Below, one piece after another: positions 10,768 through 23,856 of a DNA stretch of 64,000 nt. The notes beneath the pieces were generated by a model. The model saw nothing but the letters and a program-made list of their open reading frames with translations. It had not been told where the DNA came from and made no database searches. Both the position numbers and the translations under genes were made by a program. The stretch lies in the NCBI GenBank assembly GCA_037783545.1, contig JBBELK010001194.1, positions 1 to 64,000 on the forward strand. The letters run 5' to 3'. Source of the stretch: Henricia sp. BOLD:AAB3569 (Eukaryota; Echinodermata; Asteroidea; Spinulosida; Echinasteridae). Every line of letters starts with the position of its first letter. Within the stretch, counting starts at the first letter, position 1.

Positions 10768-12987
10768 GTGTGTCCCAAATGCCGGCAAATTTGGAAATCA
10801 AGGAATTTTCCAACCAACTTCAAATTTTGCATGCTCCAAACTGTATATATTCCGCACTTGTCATGCAAAATTGACAGATTTTCGCTGGGAAATGACGGGG
10901 AAATTTCAGAGTTTAGAGAAAACGGAGCTCGGCTGCGTGGTTATTCCCCTAACCGTGGCTGTTGGGACACCCTACGCCGCGCTGGTGTACATTTGTACGG
11001 CCGTTGACTCACCCCAGATTGTGACGGGAATTAGGTCAAAGTGTGTCCCAAATGCCGGCAAATTTGGAAATCAAGGAATTTTCCAACCAACTTCAAATTT
11101 TGCATGCTCCAAACTGTATATATTCCGCACTTGTCATGCAAAATTGACAGATTTTCGCTGGGAAATGACGGAGAAATTTCAGAGTTTATGGAAAACGGAG
11201 CTCGGCTGCGTGGTTATTCCCCTAACCGTGGCTGTTGGGACACCCTGCGCATGCGCCGCGCTTGTGTACATTTGTACGGCCGTTGACTCGCCCCAGATTG
11301 TGACGGGAATTAGGTCAAAGTGTGTCCCAAATGCCGGCAAATTTGGAAATCAAGGAATTTTCCGACCAACTTCAAATTTTGCATGCTCCAAACTGTATAT
11401 ATTCCGCACTTGTCATGCAAAATTGACAGATTTTCGCTGGGAAATGACGGAGAAATTTCAGAGTTTAGGGAAAACGGAGCTCGGCTGCGTGGTTATTCCC
11501 CTAACCGTGGCTGTTGGGACACCCTGCGCATGCGCCGCGCTGGTGTACATTTGTACGGCCGTTGACTCACCCCAGATTGTGACGGGAATTAGGTCAAAGT
11601 GTGTCCCAAATGCCGGCAAATTTGGAAATCAAGGAATTTTCCAACCAACTTCAAATTTTGCATGCTCCAAACTGTATATATTCCGCACTTGTCATGCAAA
11701 ATTGACAGATTTTCGCTGGGAAATGACGGAGAAATTTCAGAGTTTATGGAAAACGGAGCTCGGCTGCGTGGTTATTCCCCTAACCGTGGCTGTTGGGACA
11801 CCCTGCGCATGCGCCGCGCTTGTGTACATTTGTACGGCCGTTGACTCGCCCCAGATTGTGACGGGAATTAGGTCAAAGTGTGTCCCAAATGCCGGCAAAT
11901 TTGGAAATCAAGGAATTTTCCGACCAACTTCAAATTTTGCATGCTCCAAACTGTATATATTCCGCACTTGTCATGCAAAATTGACAGATTTTCGCTGGGA
12001 AATGACGGAGAAATTTCAGAGTTTAGGGAAAACGGAGCTCGGCTGCGTGGTTATTCCCCTAACCGTGGCTGTTGGGACACCCTGCGCATGCGCCGCGCTG
12101 GTGTACATTTGTACGGCCGTTGACTCACCCCAGATTGTGACGGGAATTAGGTCAAAGTGTGTCCCAAATGCCGAAAAATTTGGAAATCAAGGAATTTTCC
12201 AACCAACTTCAAATTTTGCATGCTCCAAACTGTATATATTCCGCACTTGTCATGCAAAATTGACAGATTTTCGCTGGGAAATGACGGAGAAATTTCAGAG
12301 TTTAGGGAAAACGGAGCTCGGCTGCGTGGTTATTCCCCTAACCGTGGCTGTTGGGGCACCCTGCGCCGCGCTGGTCTACATTTGTACGGCCGTTGACTCA
12401 TCCCAGATTGTGACGGGAATTAGGTCAAAGTGTGTCCCAAATGCCGGCAAATTTGGAAATCAAGGAATTTTCCAACCAACTTCAAATTTTGCATGCTCCT
12501 AACTGTATATATTCCGCACTTGTCATGCAAAATTGACAGATTTTCGCTGGGAAATGACGGAGAAATTTCAGAGTTTATGGAAAACGGAGCTCGGCTGCGT
12601 GGTTATTCCCCTAACCGTGGCTGTTGGGACACCCTGCGCATGCGCCGCGCTTGTGTACATTTGTACGGCCGTTGACTCGCCCCAGATTGTGACGGGAATT
12701 AGGTAAAAGTGTGTCCCAAATGCCGGCAAATTTGGAAATCAAGGAATTTTCCGACCAACTTCAAATTTTGCATGCTCCAAACTGTATATATTCCGCACTT
12801 GTCATGCAAAATTGACAGATTTTCGCTGGGAAATGACGGAGAAATTTCAGAGTTTAGGGAAAACGGAGCTCGGCTGCGTGGTTATTCCCCTAACCGTGGC
12901 TGTTGGGACACCCTGCGCATGCGCCGCGCTGGTGTACATTTGTACGGCCGTTGACTCACCCCAGATTGTGACGGGAATTAGGTCAAA
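10768..12987 (+). repeat. Block 7: 8-mer higher-order unit, 2,220 bp, second copy
   Basis: Monomers at 10768, 11041, 11320, 11599, 11878, 12157, 12430 and 12709 match block 6 one to one. The 10768 copy has tttagagaa and ccctacgcc like 8548 but lacks the R marker, so the duplication breakpoint lies inside that monomer. The 12430 copy has a private gctcctaac. Confidence 0.92.
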
Positions 12988-13245
12988 GTGTGTCCCAAAT
13001 GCCGGCAAATTTGGAAATCAAGGAATTTTCCAACCAACTTCAAATTTTGCATGCTCCAAACTGTATATATTCCGCACTTGTCATGCAAAATTGACAGATT
13101 TTCGCTGGGAAATGACGGAGAAATTTCAGAGTTTAGGGAAAACGGAGCTCGGCTGCGTGGTTATTCCCCTAACCGTGGCTGTTGGGGCACCCTGCGCCGC
13201 GCTGGTGTACATTTGTACGGCCGTTGACTCATCCCAGATTGTGAC

Positions 13246-13249
13246 GGGG
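13246..13249 (+). other. One-base insertion in a G run (copy of 7981)
   Basis: gacggggaatt, identical to the event at 7981-7984. Confidence 0.88.
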
Positions 13250-13736
13250 AATTAGGTCAAAGTGTGTCCCAAATGTCGGCAAATTTGGAAATCAAGGAAT
13301 TTTCCAACCAACTTCAAATTTTGCATGCTCCAAACTGTATATATTCCGCACTTGTCATGCAAAATTGACAGATTTTCGCTAGGAAATGACGGAGAAATTT
13401 CAGAGTTTAGGGAAAACGGAGCTCGGCTGCGTGGTTATTCCCCTAACCGTGGCTGTTGGGACACCCTGCGCATGCCCCGCGCTGGTGTACATTTGTACGG
13501 CCGTTGACTCACCCCAGATTGTGACGGGAATTAGGTCAAAGTGTGTCCCAAATGCCGGCAAATTTGGAAATCAAGGAATTTTCCAACCAACTTCAAATTT
13601 TGCATGCTCCAAACTGTATATATTCCGCACTTGTCATGCAAAATTGACAGATTTTCGCTGGGAAATGACGGAGAAATTTCAGAGTTTAGGGAAAACGGAG
13701 CTCGGCTGCGTGGTTATTCCCCTAACCGTGGCTGTT

Positions 13737-13738
13737 GG
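13737..13738 (+). other. One-base deletion in a G run (copy of 8472)
   Basis: gttggacacc, identical to the event at 8472-8473. Confidence 0.88.
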
Positions 13739-14085
13739 ACACCCTGCGCCGCGCTGGTGTACATTTGTACGGCCGTTGACTCACCCCAGATTGTGACGGG
13801 AATTAGGTCAAAGTGTGTCCCAAATGCCGGCAAATTTGGAAATCAGGGAATTTTCCAACCAACTTCAAATTTTGCATGCTCCAAACTGTATATATTCCGC
13901 ACTTGTCATGCAAAATTGACAGATTTTCGCTGGGAAATGACGGGGAAATTTCAGAGTTTAGAGAAAACGGAGCTCGGCTGCGTGGTTATTCCCCTAACCG
14001 TGGCTGTTGGGACACCCTACGCCGCGCTGGTGTACATTTGTACGGCCGTTGACTCACCCCAGATTGTGACGGGAATTAGGTCAAA

Positions 14086-16896
14086 GTGTGTCCCAAATGC
14101 CGGCAAATTTGGAAATCAAGGAATTTTCCAACCAACTTCAAATTTTGCATGCTCCAAACTGTATATATTCCGCACTTGTCATGCAAAATTGACAGACTTT
14201 CGCTGGGAAATGACGGAGAAATTTCAGAGTTTAGGGAAAACGGAGCTCGGCTGCGTGGTTATTCCCCTAACCGTGGCTGTTGGGACACCCTGCGCCGCGC
14301 TGGTGTACATTTGTACGGCCGTTGACTCACTCCATATTGAGACGGGAATTAGGTCAACGTGTGTCCCAAATTCCGGCAAATTTGGAAATCAAGGAATTTT
14401 CCAACCAACTTCAAATTTTGCATGCTCCAAACTGTATATATTCCGCACTTGTCATGCAAAATTGACAGATTTTCGCTAGGAAATGACGGAGAAATTTCAG
14501 AGTTTAGGGAAAACGGAGCTCGGCTGCGTGGTTATTCCCCTAACCGTGGCTGTTGGGACACCCTGCCCATGCGCCGCGCTGGTGTACATTTGTACGGCCG
14601 TTGACTCACCCCAGATTGTGACGGGAATTAGGTCAAAGTGTGTCCCAAATGCCGGCAAATTTGGAAATCAAGGAATTTTCCAACCAACTTCAAATTTTGC
14701 ATGCTCCAAATTTGGAAATCAAGGAATTTTCCAACCAACTTCAAATTTTGCATGCTCCAAACTGTATATATTCCGCACTTGTCATGCAAAATTGACAGAT
14801 TTTCGCTGGGAAATGACGGAGAAATTTCAGAGTTTAGGGAAAACGGAGCTCGGCTGCGTGGTTATTCCCCTAACCGTGGCTGTTGGGGCACCCTGCGCCG
14901 CGCTGGTGTACATTTGTACGGCCGTTGACTCATCCCAGATTGTGACGGGAATTAGGTCAAAGTGTGTCCCAAATGCCGGCAAATTTGGAAATCAAGGAAT
15001 TTTCCAACCAACTTCAAATTTTGCATGCTCCAAACTGTATATATTCCGCACTTGTCATGCAAAATTGACAGATTTTCGCTAGGAAATGACGGAGAAATTT
15101 CAGAGTTTAGGGAAAACGGAGCTCGGCTGCGTGGTTATTCCCCTAACCGTGGCTGTTGGGACACCCTGCGCATGCGCGGCGCTGGTGTACATTTGTACGG
15201 CCGTTGACTCACCCCAGATTGTGACGGGAATTAGGTCAAAGTGTGTCCCAAATGCCGGCAAATTTGGAAATCAAGGAATTTTCCAACCAACTTCAAATTT
15301 TGCATGCTCCAAACTGTATATATTCCGCACTTGTCATGCAAAATTGACAGATTTTCGCTGGGAAATGACGGAGAAATTTCAGAGTTTAGGGAAAACGGAG
15401 CTCGGCTGCGTGGTTATTCCCCTAACCGTGGCTGTTGGGACACCCTGCGCCGCGCTGGTGTACATTTGTACGGCCGTTGACTCACCCCAGATTGTGACGG
15501 GAATTAGGTCAAAGTGTGTCCCAAATGCCGGCAAATTTGGAAATCAAGGAATTTTCCAACCAACTTCAAATTTTGCATGCTCCAAACTGTATATATTCCG
15601 CACTTGTCATGCAAAATTGACAGATTTTCGCTGGGAAATGACGGAGAAATTTCAGAGTTTAGGGAAAACGGAGCTCGGCTGCGTGGTTATTCCCCTAACC
15701 GTGGCTGTTGGGACACCCTGCGCCGCGCTGGTGTACATTTGTACGGCCGTTGACTCACCCCAGATTGTGACGGGAATTAGGTCAAAGTGTGTCCCAAATG
15801 CCGGCAAATTTGGAAATCAAGGAATTTTCCAACCAACTTCAAATTTTGCATGCTCCAAACTGTATATATTCCGCACTTGTCATGCAAAATTGACAGATTT
15901 TCGCTGGGAAATGACGGAGAAATTTCAGAGTTTAGGGAAAACGGAGCTCGGCTGCGTGGTTATTCCCCTAACCGTGGCTGTTGGGACACCCTGCGCCGCG
16001 CTGGTGTACATTTGTACGGCCGTTGACTCACTCCAGATTGAGACGGGAATTAGGTCAACGTGTGTCCCAAATGCCGGCAAATTTGGAAATCAAGGAATTT
16101 TCCAACCAACTTCAAATTTTGCATGCTCCAAACTGTATATATTCCGCACTTGTCATGCAAAATTGACAGATTTTCGCTGGGAAATGACGGAGAAATTTCA
16201 GAGTTTAGGGAAAACGGAGCTCGGCTGCGTGGTTATTCCACTAACCGTGGCTGTTGGGACACCCTGCGCATGCGCCGCGCTGGTGTACATTTGTACGGCC
16301 GTTGACTCGCCCCAGATTGTGACGGGAATTAGGTCAAAGTGTGTCCCAAATGCCGGCAAATTTGGAAATCAAGGAATTTTCCAACCAACTTCAAATTTTG
16401 CATGCTCCAAACTGTATATATTCCGCACTTGTCATGCAAAATTGACAGATTTTCGCTAGGAAATGACGGAGAAATTTCAGAGTTTAGGGAAAACGGAGCT
16501 CGGCTGCGTGGTTATTCCCCTAACCGTGGCTGTTGGGACACCCTGCGCATGCGCCGCGCTGGTGTACATTTGTACGGCCGTTGACTCACCCCAGATTGTG
16601 ACGGGAATTAGGTCAAAGTGTGTCCCAAATGCCGGCAAATTTGGAAATCAAAGAATTTTCCAACCAACTTCAAATTTTGCATGCTCCAAACTGTATATAT
16701 TCCGCACTTGTCATGCAAAATTGACAGATTTTCGCTGGGAAATGACGGAGAAATTTCAGAGTTTAGGGAAAACGGAGCTCGGCTGCGTGGTTATTCCCCT
16801 AACCGTGGCTGTTGGGACACCCTGCGCATGCGCCGCGCTGGTGTACATTTGTACGGCCGTTGACTCACCCCAGATTGTGACGGGAATTAGGTCAAA
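14086..16896 (+). repeat. Block 9: module with 51-bp internal duplication, first copy
   Basis: Monomers at 14086 (S, pre-H), 14359 (L, H start, TAG, cccatgcgcc), 14638 (S plus 51 bp, G), 14962 (L, TAG, GGC), 15241, 15514 and 15787 (S, the last with Q junction), 16060 (L, attccacta), 16339 (L, TAG) and 16618 (L). The same module recurs at 19948 (offset 5,862) and 26599 (a further 6,651). The copy at 19948 has one extra S monomer before the Q junction. Confidence 0.9.
14660..14761 (+). repeat. 51-bp tandem duplication inside one monomer, copy 1
   Basis: Bases 14660-14710 are repeated at 14711-14761, covering monomer positions 23-73. The break joins ccaaa to ttt, where the parent sequences share caaa, so a short-homology slippage is likely. 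The length is a multiple of three. The event is seen only three times in 231 monomers. Confidence 0.95.
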
Positions 16897-18012
16897 GTGT
16901 GTCCCAAATGCCGGCAAATTTGGAAATCAAGGAATTTTCCAACCAACTTCAAATTTTGCATGCTCCAAACTGTATATATTCCGCACTTGTCATGCAAAAT
17001 TGACAGATTTTCGCTGGGAAATGACGGAGAAATTTCAGAGTTTATGGAAAACGGAGCTCGGCTGCGTGGTTATTCCCCTAACCGTGGCTGTTGGGACACC
17101 CTGCGCATGCGCCGCGCTGGTGTACATTTGTACGGCCGTTGACTCGCCCCAGATTTTGACGGGAATTAGGTCAAAGTGTGTCCCAAATGCCGGCAAATTT
17201 GGAATTCAAGGAATTTTCCAACCAACTTCAAATTTTGAATGCTCCAAACTGTATATATTCCGCACTTGTCATGCAAAATTGACAGATTTTCGCTGGGAAA
17301 TGACGGAGAAATTTCAGAGTTTAGGGAAAACGGAGCTCGGCTGCGTGGTTATTCCCCTAACCGTGGCTGTTGGGACACCCTGCGCATGCGCCGCGCTGGT
17401 GTACATTTGTACGGCCGTTGACTCACCCCAGATTGTGACGGGAATTAGGTCAAAGTGTGTCCCAAATGCCGGCAAATTTGGAAATCAAGGAATTTTCCAA
17501 CCAACTTCAAATTTTGCATGCTCCAAACTGTATATATTCCGCACTTGTCATGCAAAATTGACAGATTTTCGCTGGGAAATGACGGAGAAATTTCAGAGTT
17601 TATGGAAAACGGAGCTCGGCTGCGTGGTTATTCCCCTAACCGTGGCTGTTGGGACACCCTGCGCATGCGCCGCGCTGGTGTACATTTGTACGGCCGTTGA
17701 CTCGCCCCAGATTTTGACGGGAATTAGGTCAAAGTGTGTCCCAAATGCCGGCAAATTTGGAATTCAAGGAATTTTCCAACCAACTTCAAATTTTGAATGC
17801 TCCAAACTGTATATATTCCGCACTTGTCATGCAAAATTGACAGATTTTCGCTGGGAAATGACGGAGAAATTTCAGAGTTTAGGGAAAACGGAGCTCGGCT
17901 GCGTGGTTATTCCCCTAACCGTGGCTGTTGGGACACCCTGCGCATGCGCCGCGCTGGTGTACATTTGTACGGCCGTTGACTCACCCCAGATTGTGACGGG
18001 AATTAGGTCAAA
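16897..18012 (+). repeat. Block 10: tandem pair of a 558-bp dimer
   Basis: Monomers at 16897 and 17176 are repeated at 17455 and 17734. The first of each pair is A-like (tttatgg, tgactcg, agattttgac) and the second carries ggaattcaagg and tttgaatgctc. I see no differences between the two dimers. A related single dimer lies at 22753-23310 and 30787-31344, but without the gaatg change. Confidence 0.93.
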
Positions 18013-19674
18013 GTGTGTCCCAAATGCCGGCAAATTTGGAAATCAAGGAATTTTCCAACCAACTTCAAATTTTGCATGCTCCAAACTGTATATATTCCGC
18101 ACTTGTCATGCAAAATTGACAGATTTTCGCTGGGAAATGACGGAGAAATTTCAGAGTTTATGGAAAACGGAGCTCGGCTGCGTGGTTATTCCCCTAACCG
18201 TGGCTGTTGGGACACCCTGCGCATGCGCCGCGCTTGTGTACATTTGTACGGCCGTTGACTCGCCCCAGATTGTGACGGGAATTAGGTCAAAGTGTGTCCC
18301 AAATGCCGGCAAATTTGGAAATCAAGGAATTTTCCGACCAACTTCAAATTTTGCATGCTCCAAACTGTATATATTCCGCACTTGTCATGCAAAATTGACA
18401 GATTTTCGCTGGGAAATGACGGAGAAATTTCAGAGTTTAGGGAAAACGGAGCTCGGCTGCGTGGTTATTCCCCTAACCGTGGCTGTTGGGACACCCTGCG
18501 CATGCGCCGCGCTGGTGTACATTTGTACGGCCGTTGACTCACCCCAGATTGTGACGGGAATTAGGTCAAAGTGTGTCCCAAATGCCGGCAAATTTGGAAA
18601 TCAAGGAATTTTCCAACCAACTTCAAATTTTGCATGCTCCAAACTGTATATATTCCGCACTTGTCATGCAAAATTGACAGATTTTCGCTGGGAAATGACG
18701 GAGAAATTTCAGAGTTTAGGGAAAACGGAGCTCGGCTGCGTGGTTATTCCCCTAACCGTGGCTGTTGGGGCACCCTGCGCCGCGCTGGTGTACATTTGTA
18801 CGGCCGTTGACTCATCCCAGATTGTGACGGGAATTAGGTCAAAGTGTGTCCCAAATGTCGGCAAATTTGGAAATCAAGGAATTTTCCAACCAACTTCAAA
18901 TTTTGCATGCTCCAAACTGTATATATTCCGCACTTGTCATGCAAAATTGACAGATTTTCGCTAGGAAATGACGGAGAAATTTCAGAGTTTAGGGAAAACG
19001 GAGCTCGGCTGCGTGGTTATTCCCCTAACCGTGGCTGTTGAGACACCCTGCGCATGCCCCGCGCTGGTGTACATTTGTACGGCCGTTGACTCACCCCAGA
19101 TTGTGACGGGAATTAGGTCAAAGTGTGTCCCAAATGCCGGCAAATTTGGAAATCAAGGAATTTTCCAACCAACTTCAAATGTTGCATGCTCCAAACTGTA
19201 TATATTCCGCACTTGTCATGCAAAATTGACAGATTTTCGCTAGGAAATGACGGAGAAATTTCAGAGTTTATGGAAAACGGAGCTCGGCTGCGTGGTTATT
19301 CCCCTAACCGTGGCTGTTGGGACACCCTGCGCATGCGCCGCGCTAGTGTACATTTGTACGGCCGTTGACTCGCCCCAGATTGTGACAGGAATTAGGTCAA
19401 AGTGTGTCCCAAATGCCGGCAAATTTGGAAATCAAGGAATTTTCCAACCAACTTCAAATTTTGCATGCTCCAAACTGTATATATTCCGCACTTGTCATGC
19501 CAAATTGACAGATTTTCGCTGGGAAATGACGGAGAAATTTCAGAGTTTAGGGAAAACGGAGCTCGGCTGCGTGGTTATTCCCCTAACCGTGGCTGTTGGG
19601 ACACCCTGCGCCGCGCTGGTGTACATTTGTACGGCCGTTGACTCACCCCAGATTGTGACGGGAATTAGGTCAAA
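18013..19674 (+). repeat. Block 11: mixed A, B, G, V and P monomers
   Basis: Monomers at 18013 (L, A), 18292 (L, B), 18571 (S, G), 18844 (L, TAG, V, P, with ttgagacacc), 19123 (L, TAG and tttatgg together, gttgcatgc) and 19402 (S, catgccaaatt). The 19123 copy combines the TAG and A markers, which usually occur apart, so it may be a recombinant. Confidence 0.88.
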
Positions 19675-22600
19675 GTGTGTCCCAAATGCCGGCAAATTTG
19701 GAAATCAGGGAATTTTCCAACCAACTTCAAATTTTGCATGCTCCAAACTGTATATATTCCGCACTTGTCATGCAAAATTGACAGATTTTCGCTGGGAAAT
19801 GACGGGGAAATTTCAGAGTTTAGGGAAAACGGAGCTCGGCTGCGTGGTTATTCCCCTAACCGTGGCTGTTGGGACACCCTGCGCCGCGCTGGTGTACATT
19901 TGTACGGCCGTTGACTCACCCCAGATTGTGACGGGAATTAGGTCAAAGTGTGTCCCAAATGCCGGCAAATTTGGAAATCAAGGAATTTTCCAACCAACTT
20001 CAAATTTTGCATGCTCCAAACTGTATATATTCCGCACTTGTCATGCAAAATTGACAGACTTTCGCTGGGAAATGACGGAGAAATTTCAGAGTTTAGGGAA
20101 AACGGAGCTCGGCTGCGTGGTTATTCCCCTAACCGTGGCTGTTGGGACACCCTGCGCCGCGCTGGTGTACATTTGTACGGCCGTTGACTCACTCCATATT
20201 GAGACGGGAATTAGGTCAACGTGTGTCCCAAATTCCGGCAAATTTGGAAATCAAGGAATTTTCCAACCAACTTCAAATTTTGCATGCTCCAAACTGTATA
20301 TATTCCGCACTTGTCATGCAAAATTGACAGATTTTCGCTGGGAAATGACGGAGAAATTTCAGAGTTTAGGGAAAACGGAGCTCGGCTGCGTGGTTATTCC
20401 CCTAACCGTGGCTGTTGGGACACCCTGCCCATGCGCCGCGCTGGTGTACATTTGTACGGCCGTTGACTCACCCCAGATTGTGACGGGAATTAGGTCAAAG
20501 TGTGTCCCAAATGCCGGCAAATTTGGAAATCAAGGAATTTTCCAACCAACTTCAAATTTTGCATGCTCCAAATTTGGAAATCAAGGAATTTTCCAACCAA
20601 CTTCAAATTTTGCATGCTCCAAACTGTATATATTCCGCACTTGTCATGCAAAATTGACAGATTTTCGCTGGGAAATGACGGAGAAATTTCAGAGTTTAGG
20701 GAAAACGGAGCTCGGCTGCGTGGTTATTCCCCTAACCGTGGCTGTTGGGGCACCCTGCGCCGCGCTGGTGTACATTTGTACGGCCGTTGACTCATCCCAG
20801 ATTGTGACGGGAATTAGGTCAAAGTGTGTCCCAAATGCCGGCAAATTTGGAAATCAAGGAATTTTCCAACCAACTTCAAATTTTGCATGCTCCAAACTGT
20901 ATATATTCCGCACTTGTCATGCAAAATTGACAGATTTTCGCTAGGAAATGACGGAGAAATTTCAGAGTTTAGGGAAAACGGAGCTCGGCTGCGTGGTTAT
21001 TCCCCTCACCGTGGCTGTTGGGACACCCTGCGCATGCGCGGCGCTGGTGTACATTTGTACGGCCGTTGACTCACCCCAGATTGTGACGGGAATTAGGTCA
21101 AAGTGTGTCCCAAATGCCGGCAAATTTGGAAATCAAGGAATTTTCCAACCAACTTCAAATTTTGCATGCTCCAAACTGTATATATTCCGCACTTGTCATG
21201 CAAAATTGACAGATTTTCGCTGGGAAATGACGGAGAAATTTCAGAGTTTAGGGAAAACGGAGCTCGGCTGCGTGGTTATTCCCCTAACCGTGGCTGTTGG
21301 GGCACCCTGCGCCGCGCTGGTGTACATTTGTACGGCCGTTGACTCATCCCAGATTGTGACGGGAATTAGGTCAAAGTGTGTCCCAAATGCCGGCAAATTT
21401 GGAAATCAAGGAATTTTCCAACCAACTTCAAATTTTGCATGCTCCAAACTGTATATATTCCGCACTTGTCATGCAAAATTGACAGATTTTCGCTGGGAAA
21501 TGACGGAGAAATTTCAGAGTTTAGGGAAAACGGAGCTCGGCTGCGTGGTTATTCCCCTAACCGTGGCTGTTGGGACACCCTGCGCCGCGCTGGTGTACAT
21601 TTGTACGGCCGTTGACTCACCCCAGATTGTGACGGGAATTAGGTCAAAGTGTGTCCCAAATGCCGGCAAATTTGGAAATCAAGGAATTTTCCAACCAACT
21701 TCAAATTTTGCATGCTCCAAACTGTATATATTCCGCACTTGTCATGCAAAATTGACAGATTTTCGCTGGGAAATGACGGAGAAATTTCAGAGTTTAGGGA
21801 AAACGGAGCTCGGCTGCGTGGTTATTCCCCTAACCGTGGCTGTTGGGACACCCTGCGCCGCGCTGGTGTACATTTGTACGGCCGTTGACTCACCCCAGAT
21901 TGTGACGGGAATAAGGTCAAAGTGTGTCCCAAATGCCGGCAAATTTGGAAATCAAGGAATTTTCCAACCAACTTCAAATTTTGCATGCTCCAAACTGTAT
22001 ATATTCCGCACTTGTCATGCAAAATTGACAGATTTTCGCTGGGAAATGACGGAGAAATTTCAGAGTTTAGGGAAAACGGAGCTCGGCTGCGTGGTTATTC
22101 CCCTAACCGTGGCTGTTGGGACACCCTGCGCCGCGCTGGTGTACATTTGTACGGCCGTTGACTCACTCCAGATTGAGACGGGAATTAGGTCAACGTGTGT
22201 CCCAAATGCCGGCAAATTTGGAAATCAAGGAATTTTCCAACCAACTTCAAATTTTGCATGCTCCAAACTGTATATATTCCGCACTTGTCATGCAAAATTG
22301 ACAGATTTTCGCCGGGAAATGACGGAGAAATTTCAGAGTTTAGGGAAAACGGAGCTCGGCTGCGTGGTTATTCCACTAACCGTGGCTGTTGGGACACCCT
22401 GCGCATGCGCCGCGCTGGTGTACATTTGTACGGCCGTTGACTCGCCCCAGATTGTGACGGGAATTAGGTCAAAGTGTGTCCCAAATGCCGGCAAATTTGG
22501 AAATCAAGGAATTTTCCAACCAACTTCAAATTTTGCATGCTCCAAACTGTATATATTCCGCACTTGTCATGCAAAATTGACAGATTTTCGCTAGGAAATT

Positions 22601-22752
22601 ACGGAGAAATTTCAGAGTTTAGGGAAAACGGAGCTCGGCTGCGTGGTTATTCCCCTAACCGTGGCTGTTGGGACACCCTGCGCATGCGCCGCGCTGGTGT
22701 ACATTTGTACGGCCGTTGACTCACCCCAGATTGTGACGGGAATTAGGTCAAA
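19675..22752 (+). repeat. Block 12: 51-bp module, second copy
   Basis: Monomers at 19675 (S, R, acgggg), 19948 (pre-H), 20221 (L, H, cccatgcgcc), 20500 (S plus 51 bp, G), 20824 (L, TAG, GGC, cccctcacc), 21103 (S, G), 21376, 21649 (ggaataagg at its end), 21922 (S, Q), 22195 (L, cgccggg) and 22474 (L, TAG, aattacgg). This run matches 26326-29403 monomer for monomer at an offset of 6,651 bp. The translations of 20948-22594 and 27599-29245 look identical. Confidence 0.92.
20522..20623 (+). repeat. 51-bp tandem duplication inside one monomer, copy 2
   Basis: Bases 20522-20572 are repeated at 20573-20623 with the same breakpoints as the copy at 14660. It lies 5,862 bp from it, together with the same flanking monomers, so it is a copy of one original event. 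Confidence 0.95.
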
Positions 22753-23310
22753 GTGTGTCCCAAATGCCGGCAAATTTGGAAATCAAGGAATTTTCCAACC
22801 AACTTCAAATTTTGCATGCTCCAAACTGTATATATTCCGCACTTGTCATGCAAAATTGACAGATTTTCGCTGGGAAATGACGGAGAAATTTCAGAGTTTA
22901 TGGAAAACGGAGCTCGGCTGCGTGGTTATTCCCCTAACCGTGGCTGTTGGGACACCCTGCGCATGCGCCGCGCTGGTGTACATTTGTACGGCCGTTGACT
23001 CGCCCCAGATTTTGACGGGAATTAGGTCAAAGTGTGTCCCAAATGCCGGCAAATTTGGAATTCAAGGAATTTTCCAACCAACTTCAAATTTTGCATGCTC
23101 CAAACTGTATATATTCCGCACTTGTCATGCAAAATTGACAGATTTTCGCTGGGAAATGACGGAGAAATTTCAGAGTTTAGGGAAAACGGAGCTCGGCTGC
23201 GTGGTTATTCCCCTAACCGTGGCTGTTGGGACACCCTGCGCATGCGCCGCGCTGGTGTACATTTGTACGGCCGTTGACTCACCCCAGATTGTGACGGGAA
23301 TTAGGTCAAA
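22753..23310 (+). repeat. Block 13: A-like dimer related to block 10
   Basis: Monomers at 22753 (L, tttatgg, agattttgac) and 23032 (L, ggaattcaagg). It is the single-copy relative of the duplicated dimer at 16897 and is repeated at 30787 with an offset of 8,034 bp. Confidence 0.9.
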
Positions 23311-23856
23311 GTGTGTCCCAAATGCCGGCAAATTTGGAAATCAAGGAATTTTCCAACCAACTTCAAATTTTGCATGCTCCAAACTGTATATATTCCGCAC
23401 TTGTCATGCAAAATTGACAGATTTTCGCTGGGAAATGACGGAGAAATTTCAGAGTTTAGGGAAAACGGAGCTCGGCTGCGTGGTTATTCCCCTAACCGTG
23501 GCTGTTGGGACACCCTGCGCCGCGCTGGTGTACATTTGTACGGCCGTTGACTCACCCCAGATTGTGACGGGAATTAGGTCAAAGTGTGTCCCAAATGCCG
23601 GCAAATTTGGAAATCAAGGAATTTTCCAACCAACTTCAAATTTTGCATGCTCCAAACTGTATATATTCCGCACTTGTCATGCAAAATTGACAGATTTTCG
23701 CTGGGAAATGACGGAGAAATTTCAGAGTTTAGGGAAAACGGAGCTCGGCTGCGTGGTTATTCCCCTAACCGTGGCTGTTGTGACACCCTGCGCCGCGCTG
23801 GTGTACATTTGTACGGCCGTTGACTCACCCCAGATTGTGACGGGAATTAGGTCAAA

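Larger units (their letters stand above)
12988..14085 (+). repeat. Block 8: second copy of the 7723-8820 segment
   Basis: Monomers at 12988 (S, G, one-base insertion at 13246-13249), 13262 (L, TAG, V, P), 13541 (S, one-base deletion at 13737) and 13813 (S, R, tttagagaa) match those at 7723, 7997, 8276 and 8548. Both one-base indels are shared, so they were present before the duplication and are not independent read errors. Confidence 0.9.
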
